A stretch of 64,000 nt of DNA. It comes from Ideonella sp. (lineage in GTDB: Bacteria > Pseudomonadota > Gammaproteobacteria > Burkholderiales > Burkholderiaceae_C). The DNA lies in the NCBI GenBank assembly GCA_015075165.1, contig JABTUY010000002.1, positions 186,001 through 250,000 on the forward strand, in the 5' to 3' direction. Under the pieces are notes generated by a model. The model was not told the DNA's origin. It did no database searches and saw nothing but the letters and a program-made list of their open reading frames with translations. Of the stretch, positions 9,263 to 16,835 are shown piece after piece. Numbering within the stretch: position 1 is the first letter of the stretch; every line of letters begins with the position of its first letter. The position numbers and the translations under genes are program-made.

Positions 9263-10531
9263 TCAGCCGATCGTGCGCTCGCCGGCGTAGAGCGATTGCA
9301 CCGTTTCGCGTTCGCGCACCAAGTGGACTGCGCTGCCGTCGACCATCACCTCGGCCGCGCGCGGCCGGCTGTTGTAGTTGCTGGCCATCGCCATGGCGTA
9401 TGCGCCGGCCGAGGTGACGGCGAGCAGATCGCCTTCGCGCAGTGCGAGCTCGCGGGCGCGGCCGAGCCAATCGCCCGACTCGCAGATCGGGCCGACAACG
9501 TCCCAGAGCTGAGGCGGGTCGCTGCGCTGCGCGACCGGCGTGATGCCCATCCAGGCGTCGTAGAGCGCCGGGCGCATCAGATCGTTCATTGCCGCGTCGA
9601 CGATGCAGAAGTCGTGCTCGGCGCCGGGCTTGAGCACCAGCGCGCGAGTCACCAGGATGCCGGCGTTGCCGACCAGGGAGCGCCCGGGTTCGACCAGGAT
9701 CTCGCGCTCGCCGTGGCCGCGCGTGTCGATGCGCGCGAGCATGGCGCCGAGCCAGTCGGCGGTTGCCGGCACCGTCTCGTCGCGGTAGCGGATGCCGAGC
9801 CCGCCGCCGAGGTCGATGTGGTGCAGCCGCAGGCCATCGCGATCGATCGCTTCGACGAGATCGAGCAGGCGGTCGAGCGCTTCGAGGTATGGCGCGGTGT
9901 CGGTGATTTGCGAGCCGATGTGGCAAGCGATGCCCGCGATCTCGAGGCCGGGCAGTTCGGCGGCGAGTCGATACAGCGCGGCAGCGCGGTCGTGCGCGAC
10001 GCCGAACTTGTTGCCACGCAGGCCGGTCGAGATGTACGGGTGCGTCTTCGGATCGACGTCGGGGTTGACGCGCAGGCTCACCGGCGCACGCCGGCGTTCG
10101 GCGCGCGCCACGTCCGACAACTGGTGCAGCTCGGATTCGCTCTCGACGTTGAAGCAGCGCACGCCGCTGGCCAGCGCGAAGCGCATCTCGTCGCGTGTCT
10201 TGCCGACGCCGGAGAACACCACGCGCGCCGGGTCGCCGCCGATCGCCAGCACGCGGCGAAGCTCGCCGGCCGACACGATGTCGAAGCCGCAACCCAGCGC
10301 TGCGAAGGTCTGCAGCACGGCCAGATTGGAGTTGGCCTTCATCGCGTAGCACACCAGGTGCGGGCGGGCGGCCAGTGCCATGCGATACGGCTCGAGCGCT
10401 GCACGCATCGCGCCGCGCGAATAGGCATACAGCGGTGTGCCGTAGGCCGCGGCGAGGTCGGCCACCGCGGTGTCCTCCAACCACAGATCGGACCCGCGGC
10501 GGTGCAGGAAGGGTGCGCCCGGCAGGTTCAT
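9263..10531 (-). CDS. lysA: Diaminopimelate decarboxylase
   Basis: Converts meso-diaminopimelate to L-lysine plus CO2, the last step of lysine biosynthesis; cytoplasmic, PLP fold-III enzyme of 422 residues. The PLP lysine is in CYAMKANSN, the substrate/phosphate loop is HIDLGGGLGIRY, and the dimer-partner cysteine motif is PICESGDWL. ATG at 10531 (MNLPGAPFL) is preferred over a GTG 15 bases upstream because family members usually start at this point. The lptM lipoprotein gene lies just upstream, an arrangement common in Burkholderiales and pseudomonads. Confidence 0.95.
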   Translation of the reverse strand: MNLPGAPFLHRRGSDLWLEDTAVADLAAAYGTPLYAYSRGAMRAALEPYRMALAARPHLVCYAMKANSNLAVLQTFAALGCGFDIVSAGELRRVLAIGGDPARVVFSGVGKTRDEMRFALASGVRCFNVESESELHQLSDVARAERRRAPVSLRVNPDVDPKTHPYISTGLRGNKFGVAHDRAAALYRLAAELPGLEIAGIACHIGSQITDTAPYLEALDRLLDLVEAIDRDGLRLHHIDLGGGLGIRYRDETVPATADWLGAMLARIDTRGHGEREILVEPGRSLVGNAGILVTRALVLKPGAEHDFCIVDAAMNDLMRPALYDAWMGITPVAQRSDPPQLWDVVGPICESGDWLGRARELALREGDLLAVTSAGAYAMAMASNYNSRPRAAEVMVDGSAVHLVRERETVQSLYAGERTIG

Positions 10532-10588
10532 CAGGTCATCGGCCACTTGACACCGCTTCGGTGGATGCCGCCGAGCGGCGCCGCGCCA

Positions 10589-10810
10589 TCACCGCGACAC
10601 GGCCGACGCTGGCGCCGCGGCACCCGGCGCAGCCGCTGCGGCCTTCGGCAGCGTCAGCGGGCCTTTCTGCCCGCACGCGGCGAGGGATCCGATCACGGCC
10701 AGTGCAGCGAACGTGCAGGCCACGGATCCGAGCGCCATCGGTGCAAGCAAGGTCAACCGCCAGCGGTGTGCGTCCGTCGTCGTCGTCGATACACTGCGCT
10801 GCGAGTCCAT
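10589..10810 (-). CDS. lptM: LptM-like small lipoprotein (LPS translocon maturation factor family)
   Basis: A small lipoprotein with a hydrophobic signal segment ending SLAAC, immediately followed by GQKGPLTLP. That matches the conserved CG-x-KGPL start of mature LptM/YifL. In E. coli this protein assists oxidative maturation of the LPS translocon LptDE at the outer membrane. The mature part is only about 25 residues and rich in Ala/Pro. The start is uncertain. ATG 10810 leaves 23 bases to the divergent cyaY gene; ATG 10738 would leave room for a promoter but lacks a basic n-region. It is followed closely by lysA on the same strand. Confidence 0.8.
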   Translation of the reverse strand: MDSQRSVSTTTTDAHRWRLTLLAPMALGSVACTFAALAVIGSLAACGQKGPLTLPKAAAAAPGAAAPASAVSR

Positions 10811-10833
10811 TGCGATCGATTGTATCGACCACC

Positions 10834-11238
10834 ATGTCGGCACCCGCTCCCGAACCCGCACCATCGCAGCGCGATGCAGTGAAGGCCGCAGGCGAACGCC
10901 TGACCGATGCACGGTTCCAGGCCCTGGCGTACGAGGTGCTTGGTGCGATCGAAGCCACGCTCGATCGCTGGCTGCAGGACGACGTGATCGACATCGACAG
11001 CCAGCGCACCGGTGGCCTGCTGGAACTGGTGATGCCCAGCGGCGGCAAGGTGGTGGTCAACACGCAGCCGCCGCTGCACGAACTGTGGCTGGCCGCGCGC
11101 ACCGGCGGCTTCCACTTCCGCTGGGCCGACGGTCGCTGGATCGACCGCGAGGGCGCCGAGTTCTTCGCCGTGCTGTCGCGCGAGCTCAGCGCGCAGGCCG
11201 GCCGAGATCTGCGCGTGCCCGCGGCGCGCGAACGCTAG
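10834..11238 (+). CDS. cyaY: CyaY, bacterial frataxin
   Basis: A 134-residue frataxin homologue, an iron-binding regulator of Fe-S cluster assembly that docks on IscS in the cytoplasm. The C-terminal part shows the frataxin sheet: DIDSQRTGGLLELVMPSGGKVVVNTQPPLHELWLAARTGGFHFRW in overlapping segments. The N-terminal helix is acidic (EVLGAIEATLDRWLQDDVIDID), as expected for iron contact. The protein has about 25 extra N-terminal residues rich in Ala/Pro/Glu, so the true start may be internal. Its stop overlaps the stop of the convergent mrcA gene by 4 bases. Confidence 0.9.
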   Translation: MSAPAPEPAPSQRDAVKAAGERLTDARFQALAYEVLGAIEATLDRWLQDDVIDIDSQRTGGLLELVMPSGGKVVVNTQPPLHELWLAARTGGFHFRWADGRWIDREGAEFFAVLSRELSAQAGRDLRVPAARER

Positions 11239-13610
11239 CGCTTGAACAGGTCGAGGATGCTCTTGCGCTCGTCCTCGGTCGGCGCCTGAGGCGGCAGTTG
11301 ATCTTCCATGCCGAGGCTGGCCACGCCGGCGCCGGGGCCGAACTCCTCGTACATCCAGTCGCTGCCGTGCAGCACCACGCCCTCGGGCGGCGGCAGCGAA
11401 CGTGGTGGGATGCTGCGCAGCGCATACGACATGTAGTTCATCCACACCGGCAGCGCGAGGCCGCCGCCGGTTTCGCGGTCGCCCAGCTTGCGCGGCGTGT
11501 CGTAGCCGATCCAGACGATCGCCACCAGATCGGGCTGGTAGCCGGCGAACCAGGCGTCCAGCGAGTCATTGGTGGTGCCGGTCTTGCCGGCGATGTCCGG
11601 CCGGTGCAGCGATGCGGCCCGCGCCGCGGTGCCGGTGCGCGTCACTTCGCGCAGCAGTTGCGTCATCACGAACGCATTGCGCGCATCGATCGCGCGCATC
11701 GCCGGGTCGGCGACGTCGGGCTTGGTCTCCTGCAGCACGCGGCCCTTGGCGTCGGTGATGCGTGCGATCAGCACCGGTGCGACGCGGTAGCCGCCGTTGG
11801 CGAACACGCTGTACGCACAGGCCATCTGCAGCGGCGTGACGGTGCCGGCGCCGAGCGCCATCGTCAGGAACGCCGGGTGCCGCTCGGCCTCGAAGCCGAA
11901 GCGCGTGATCCAGTCCTGCGCATAGGCCGGGCCGATCGCCTGCAGGATGCGGATCGACACCATGTTCTTCGACTTGGCGAGCCCCTGCTTCAGCGGCATC
12001 GGGCCCTCGAACTTGCCGTCGTAGTTCTTCGGTTCCCACGGCTGGCTGCCGGTGGCGGTGGCATCGAAGAACAGCGGTGCGTCGTTGATGATCGTCAGCG
12101 GCGTGAAGCCCTTCTCCAGCGCAGCCGAATAGATGAACGGCTTGAAGCTCGAGCCCGGTTGCCGCCAGGCCTGGGTGACGTGGTTGAACTTGCTCTTGTC
12201 GAAATCGAAGCCGCCAACCATCGTGCGGATCGTGCCGTCGGTGGGGTTCATCGACACGAGGGCACCCTCTACCTCGGGCTGCTGCGTCAGGGTCCAATCG
12301 CCCTTGGGCCCCTGGACCGCGCGCACCACGGCACCCGGGCGGATGCGGTTCTTCGGCGGGCCGCGCTCCGACAGGCCCGACGTGACCGGGCGCAGGCCCT
12401 CGCCGGTGACCGTGATCGTCTCGCCCGACTGCAGCACGGCGACCACCTTTTTCGGCGATGCCTCGACCACCACCGCGGCGCGCAGCTCGTCGTTGTCGGG
12501 GTGGTCGGCCAGCGCTTCGGCGATGCGTGTGTCGACTTCCTTCGGATCCGACGGCAGATCGACATAGGCCTCGGGTCCGCGATAGACCTGGCGCCGCTCG
12601 TAGTCCATCAGGCCCTTGCGCAGCGCACGATAGGCTACCTCCTGGCCGGCGGCATCGATCGTCACGTGCACGTTCAGGCCGCGCGAGTAGGTGTCCTCGC
12701 CGTACTGCGCGTACACCAGTTGCCGCACTGTCTCGGCCACGTACTGGGCATGCACCGCGGGCTCGGCGGCCTTGCGGTAACGCAGTGTCTGCTGGCGCGC
12801 GGCCTCGGCCTGCTCGGCGGTGATGAAGCCGTTGTCGACCATGCGATCGAGGATGTGCAGCTGCCGCGTCCTCGCGCGCCGCGGATTGGCGATCGGGTTG
12901 TAGGCCGACGGCGCCTTCGGCAGGCCCGCCAGCATCGCTGCCTCGGCCACCGTGAGGTCGTGGATCGGCTTGCCGAAGTAGACCTCGCTGGCGGCGGCGA
13001 AGCCATAGGCGCGCTGCCCGAGGTAGATCTGGTTCATGTAAACCTCGAGGATCTGCTCCTTCGAGAGCTGGCTTTCGATCTTCAGCGCGAGCAGGATCTC
13101 GTAGATCTTGCGGGTGAACGTCTTCTCGGTCGACAGGTAGAAGTTGCGCGCCACCTGCATCGTGATGGTCGACGCGCCCTGGCTCTTGAACTCGCTGAGG
13201 CTGGCCATACCGGCGCGCAGCACACCCTTGTAGTCGACGCCGCCATGCTCGTAGAAGTGCGCGTCCTCGATCGCCAGCACGGCGTCCTTCATCACCTTGG
13301 GGATCTGCCGGATCGGCGTGAACTGTCGACGCTCCTCGCCGAACTCGCCCAGCAGCGTGCCGTCGGCCGCCAGCACGCGCAGCGGCAGCTTGGGACGATA
13401 CTCGCTGAGGCCGGCGATGTCGGGCAGGTTCGGGTACGCGACGGCCAGCGCTACCGCCACCAGGGCAGCAGCCGTGACCAGTGCGGCGCCCCCCAGACCG
13501 AGTGCCCACAGCAGCACCCTCGCGGCCACACGCAGACCCTTCGGCCAGTCGCGTGGCGCACTCGAGCGCGGGCTTGCCGGTGTCATCGGGGTGACGGAAT
13601 CGTCGCTCAT
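11235..13610 (-). CDS. mrcA: Penicillin-binding protein 1A (bifunctional transglycosylase/transpeptidase)
   Basis: A 791-residue class A PBP that polymerises and crosslinks peptidoglycan in the periplasm. A short cytoplasmic tail and one membrane anchor (about residues 27-59) precede the GT51 glycosyltransferase domain. That domain has its catalytic Glu115 in AIEDAHFYEHGG and the GASTITMQVARN motif. An OB-like insert (about residues 340-450) precedes the transpeptidase, which has Ser487 in GSSFK, SKNM as the SxN motif, and GKTGTT. The C-terminus is Pro- and acid-rich. It is divergent from pilM, an order conserved in many proteobacteria. A second ATG eight codons in is an alternative start. 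Confidence 0.96.
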   Translation of the reverse strand: MSDDSVTPMTPASPRSSAPRDWPKGLRVAARVLLWALGLGGAALVTAAALVAVALAVAYPNLPDIAGLSEYRPKLPLRVLAADGTLLGEFGEERRQFTPIRQIPKVMKDAVLAIEDAHFYEHGGVDYKGVLRAGMASLSEFKSQGASTITMQVARNFYLSTEKTFTRKIYEILLALKIESQLSKEQILEVYMNQIYLGQRAYGFAAASEVYFGKPIHDLTVAEAAMLAGLPKAPSAYNPIANPRRARTRQLHILDRMVDNGFITAEQAEAARQQTLRYRKAAEPAVHAQYVAETVRQLVYAQYGEDTYSRGLNVHVTIDAAGQEVAYRALRKGLMDYERRQVYRGPEAYVDLPSDPKEVDTRIAEALADHPDNDELRAAVVVEASPKKVVAVLQSGETITVTGEGLRPVTSGLSERGPPKNRIRPGAVVRAVQGPKGDWTLTQQPEVEGALVSMNPTDGTIRTMVGGFDFDKSKFNHVTQAWRQPGSSFKPFIYSAALEKGFTPLTIINDAPLFFDATATGSQPWEPKNYDGKFEGPMPLKQGLAKSKNMVSIRILQAIGPAYAQDWITRFGFEAERHPAFLTMALGAGTVTPLQMACAYSVFANGGYRVAPVLIARITDAKGRVLQETKPDVADPAMRAIDARNAFVMTQLLREVTRTGTAARAASLHRPDIAGKTGTTNDSLDAWFAGYQPDLVAIVWIGYDTPRKLGDRETGGGLALPVWMNYMSYALRSIPPRSLPPPEGVVLHGSDWMYEEFGPGAGVASLGMEDQLPPQAPTEDERKSILDLFKR

Positions 13611-13621
13611 AGGGGGATGCG

Positions 13622-13627
13622 ATTATA
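13622..13627 (-). promoter_or_regulatory. Consensus -10 hexamer for mrcA
   Basis: On the minus strand this is a perfect TATAAT lying only 11 bases before the annotated mrcA ATG. No good -35 is visible. If used, the transcript would be nearly leaderless for the first ATG, with about 30 leader bases for the second ATG. Confidence 0.5.
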
Positions 13628-13692
13628 GAAATCGGCCTGCTTCGAACAGTCGCTTGGATGAAGCGAGATGAAATGTGAACTGCTTCTCGCGA

Positions 13693-13723
13693 GCCACGGA
13701 GCCGCTACGGGTTCTCCCGTGGC
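13693..13723. other. Hairpin in the mrcA-pilM intergenic gap
   Basis: GCCACGG (13693-13699) pairs with CCGTGGC (13717-13723) around a 17-base loop in the 300-base divergent region. There is no T-tract, so it is not an evident terminator; function unknown. Confidence 0.35.
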
Positions 13724-13825
13724 CTACTGCGGTTCCACGCCGACGTGCGGGCCCGCGTGTGCGCGTCGGGCAATCACAACGACAGGGCAGTTGAGTGCGG
13801 GAATTTTCCTTTGGTGCACATACCC

Positions 13826-13864
13826 TTTACTGCTAGCATTGAAGTGACTTATTAAGAGTGACTT
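13826..13864 (+). promoter_or_regulatory. Candidate pilM operon promoter with a flanking direct repeat
   Basis: TTTACT at 13826-13831 and TATTAA at 13850-13855 are spaced by 18 bases, about 55 bases before the pilM GTG. The -10 hexamer sits between two exact AGTGACTT copies (13843-13850 and 13857-13864), 14 bases apart, the geometry of an operator for a dimeric regulator. The rest of the 300-base gap shows no open frame I would call a gene. Confidence 0.4.
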
Positions 13865-13910
13865 GCGATAGCGAAGTTCGCCGTCGAACGCGCGTAGGGA
13901 GATCCAACCT

Positions 13911-14990
13911 GTGAGCTTTCTGGACCTGCTGCTGGGTCGCAAGCACCCGCCCGTGATCGGTCTCGACATCAGTTCCTCGAGTGCGAAGCTGGTCGAGTTG
14001 GGTCAGACCTCCGGCGGCGAGTTCGTGCTCGAGCGCTTCGCGGTCGAGCCGTTCGAGAAGGGCTGGATCACCGATGGCCAGATCGAGAAGTTCGACGAAG
14101 TGGCCGATGCCGTTCGCCGTGTCGTGCAGAAAAGCGGCACCAAGACCAAGCAGGTGGTGATGGCGATGCCGCAGTCGGCCGTGATCACCAAGAAGATCAT
14201 GCTGCCCGCCGGCCTGCGCGAAGAAGAGCTTGAGTTGCAGGTCGAATCCGAAGCCAACCAGTACATCCCGTTCTCGCTCGACGAGGTGAGCCTCGACTTC
14301 TGCGTGATCGGGCCCAGCGCCACGTCGGTCGGCGACGTCGAGGTGCTGATCGCCGCCTCGCGCAAGGACCGCGTGCAGGACCGTCAGGGCCTGGCGGAAG
14401 CCGCCGGCCTGAAGCCGGCGGTACTCGACATCGAGTCGCACGCTTCGCGCCTGGCGATGAGTCGCGTCATCGCCGCGCTGCCCAACGAGGGCAAGGATGC
14501 GTTGGTCGCGCTGTTCGAGATCGGGGCCGACACCACCAGCCTGAAGGTGCTGCGCGACGACGAGATGCTATACGACCGCGATCAGGCGTTCGGCGGTTCG
14601 CAACTGACCCAGCTGATCTCGCGCCAGTACGGCTTTTCGTTCGAGGAGGCCGAGGCGAAGAAGCTCGCCGGTGACCTGCCGGAGGACTACGAGGCGTCGA
14701 TCCTGGTGCCGTTCGTCGACAGCCTGTCGCAGGAGATCGGCCGCGCGTTGCAATACTTCTTCACCAGCACGCCGCACCACAAGGTGCACTACGTGATGCT
14801 GTCCGGCGGCACCGCCACGCTGTCGGGGTTGAAGGACCGCGTCACCGAGCTGACCGGCTTCGCATCGATGGTCGTCAACCCGTTCGACAACATGCGGCTC
14901 GGGTCTGGCATCCGCGAGGCGAAGCTGCGCCGTGAAGCGGCGTCCTACCTGACGGCCTGCGGCCTGGCGATGCGGAGGTTCGTGCAGTGA
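13911..14990 (+). CDS. pilM: Type IV pilus inner-membrane assembly protein PilM
   Basis: A 359-residue actin-like ATPase-fold protein of the cytoplasmic side of the type IV pilus alignment complex; it binds the N-terminal tail of PilN. The actin-like phosphate motifs are visible: VIGLDISSSSAKLVEL at the start, a central EIGADTTSLKVL, and MLSGGTATLSGL near the end. It starts with GTG at 13911. It heads the pilMNOPQ operon and overlaps pilN by 4 bases. Length and order are as in other proteobacteria. Confidence 0.96.
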   Translation: MSFLDLLLGRKHPPVIGLDISSSSAKLVELGQTSGGEFVLERFAVEPFEKGWITDGQIEKFDEVADAVRRVVQKSGTKTKQVVMAMPQSAVITKKIMLPAGLREEELELQVESEANQYIPFSLDEVSLDFCVIGPSATSVGDVEVLIAASRKDRVQDRQGLAEAAGLKPAVLDIESHASRLAMSRVIAALPNEGKDALVALFEIGADTTSLKVLRDDEMLYDRDQAFGGSQLTQLISRQYGFSFEEAEAKKLAGDLPEDYEASILVPFVDSLSQEIGRALQYFFTSTPHHKVHYVMLSGGTATLSGLKDRVTELTGFASMVVNPFDNMRLGSGIREAKLRREAASYLTACGLAMRRFVQ

Positions 14991-15598
14991 TCCTGATCAA
15001 CCTACTTCCCCACCGCGAAGAGAGGCGGGCCGCGCGCAAGCGCGCCTTCTTCGTCGGGCTGGGTTTCGCGGCCGTGATCGGTGCGGTCGTGGTCGGCATC
15101 TGGTACTCGGTGCTGGCGCAGCTGACCGCGGCGCAGCAGGCGCGCAACAGCTTCCTGAAGGCCGAGATCGGCAAGCTCGAGGTGCAGATCAAGGACATCG
15201 CCAACCTGCGCGGCGAGATCGAGGCGCTGAAGGCACGCCAGCGCGCCGTGGAAGACCTGCAGACCGATCGCAACGTGCCGGTGTACCTGCTCGATGAGCT
15301 GGTCAAGCAGACGCCGGAAGGCATCTACCTGACCGCGATCCGCCAGAGCGGCAACGTGGTGACGATCAACGGCGTGGCGCAGACGAACGAGCGCGTGTCC
15401 GAGTTCCTGCGCAATACCCAGTACAACGCGCAGTGGCTCGAGCGGCCCGAGCTGATCGAGATCAAGGCAGTGAACATGCAGACCGCGAACCGCGAGCAGC
15501 GCCGACTGTTCGACTTCGCGATGCGGGTCACACTGAAGCGTCCGGCCGCGCCGACGCCTGCACCGGCCGCCTCCGGCGCCGCCGCGAAATCGGCTTGA
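14987..15598 (+). CDS. pilN: Type IV pilus assembly protein PilN
   Basis: A 203-residue bitopic inner-membrane protein. The very N-terminus ILINLLPHREERR is the short cytoplasmic tail that inserts into PilM. One membrane helix follows (about residues 21-43), then a coiled coil (QQARNSFLKAEIGKLEVQIKDIANLRGEI region) and a ferredoxin-like periplasmic domain that pairs with PilO. The GTG start overlaps the pilM stop. The C-terminus is an Ala/Pro-rich tail. Confidence 0.95.
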   Translation: MILINLLPHREERRAARKRAFFVGLGFAAVIGAVVVGIWYSVLAQLTAAQQARNSFLKAEIGKLEVQIKDIANLRGEIEALKARQRAVEDLQTDRNVPVYLLDELVKQTPEGIYLTAIRQSGNVVTINGVAQTNERVSEFLRNTQYNAQWLERPELIEIKAVNMQTANREQRRLFDFAMRVTLKRPAAPTPAPAASGAAAKSA

Positions 15599-15609
15599 GG
15601 GGGTGAGCG

Positions 15610-16296
15610 ATGGCCACGCGAACGCGCCAGATGAATTTCGACGTCACCACGATCCTCGACCATGCCGCGTCGCAGTTTCGCGGCCTGAACGCGCGCGAGC
15701 CGGGGCAGTGGCCCGTCCTGCCGAAGATGACGGCCTGGATCGCGGCCGCGCTGGCCGTGGTGCTGGCCGGTTGGTTCGCGCTGCTGTCGAGCTCGGCCGA
15801 TGATCTGCAGGCCGAGCGCGACCGCGAGCCGGCGCTGAAGACCGACTACCGCGGCAAGCTGGCGCAGGCGGTCAACCTGACCGAGTTGCGCAAGCAGAAG
15901 CTTCAGGTGCAGGAGTACGTGACGCAGCTCGAGAAGCAGTTGCCGGGCAAGGCCGAAATGGACGCGCTGCTGTCCGACATCAACCAGGCCGGGCTGGGTC
16001 GTGGCCTGCAGTTCGAGCTGTTCCGCCCGGGGCAGGTCGAAGTGAAGGAGTACTACGCCGAACTCCCGATCACGATCCGCGTCACCGGCCGCTATCACGA
16101 CATCGGCGCCTTCGCGGCCGACGTGGCCAACCTGTCGCGCATCGTCACGCTGCACAACATGAATCTCGCCGCCCCGGCGAAGGCCGGTGGTGGCGAACTG
16201 GTGATGGACGCCACCGCGCGCACGTACCGGTACCTGGATACCGCAGAGGTCGAATCCCAGCGCAAGGCGGCGAAGGCTGCCGGAGCCAAGAAATGA
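15610..16296 (+). CDS. pilO: Type IV pilus assembly protein PilO
   Basis: A 228-residue bitopic protein with about 45 cytoplasmic residues, one membrane helix (MTAWIAAALAVVLAGWFAL region), a coiled coil with QVQEYVTQLEKQLPGKAEMDALLSDI spread over it, and a ferredoxin-like periplasmic fold. It forms heterodimers with PilN and contacts PilP, linking the pilus motor to the secretin. It lies 11 bases after pilN and overlaps pilP by 4 bases, so the set is translated in concert. Confidence 0.95.
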   Translation: MATRTRQMNFDVTTILDHAASQFRGLNAREPGQWPVLPKMTAWIAAALAVVLAGWFALLSSSADDLQAERDREPALKTDYRGKLAQAVNLTELRKQKLQVQEYVTQLEKQLPGKAEMDALLSDINQAGLGRGLQFELFRPGQVEVKEYYAELPITIRVTGRYHDIGAFAADVANLSRIVTLHNMNLAAPAKAGGGELVMDATARTYRYLDTAEVESQRKAAKAAGAKK

Positions 16297-16835
16297 CGAA
16301 GGCCATCAGTTTGTGGCGCGCCCTGACGCTGGCCATGGTGGGCATGCTGCTTGCCGGCTGCGGCTCCGAAACCGACGAACTCCAGGGTTGGATGGATCAG
16401 CAGCGGCGCGAGGTCAAGCCGAGCGTGACCCCTCTGACGCCACCGAAGAAGTTCGATCCGGCGCCCTACATGGGAGTGCGCGCGGTCGAGCCGTTCAGCA
16501 TGCAGAAGCTGTCGGTGGCGCTCAAACAGGAGGCCAAACAGCCGAACTCCCTGCTGGCGGCCGAGTTGAACCGGCGCAAGGAGCCGCTGGAGTTCTACAC
16601 GCTCGACGGCATGACGATGGTCGGCAGCGTCACCAAGGAGGGCAGGCAGTTCGCGCTGCTGAAGGTCGACAACCTGCTCTACCAGGTGAAGGTGGGCGAC
16701 TACCTGGGTCAGAACTACGGCCGAATAACCAAGATCTCCGAGACCGAGATTGCGCTGCGCGAGATCGTTCAGGATGCGGCTGGCGAATGGATCGAGCGGC
16801 CCAGCACGCTGCAGCTGCAGGAGAAGGGGCGATGA
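16293..16835 (+). CDS. pilP: Type IV pilus lipoprotein PilP
   Basis: A 180-residue lipoprotein that bridges the PilNO inner-membrane complex and the PilQ secretin. The signal peptide ends with a clean lipobox LLAGC (Cys23). An extended linker rich in Lys/Pro follows, then the compact beta domain with LEFYTLDGMTMVGS and LLKVDNLLYQVKVGDYLGQNYG segments. Start and stop both overlap neighbours by ATGA. Confidence 0.95.
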   Translation: MTKAISLWRALTLAMVGMLLAGCGSETDELQGWMDQQRREVKPSVTPLTPPKKFDPAPYMGVRAVEPFSMQKLSVALKQEAKQPNSLLAAELNRRKEPLEFYTLDGMTMVGSVTKEGRQFALLKVDNLLYQVKVGDYLGQNYGRITKISETEIALREIVQDAAGEWIERPSTLQLQEKGR

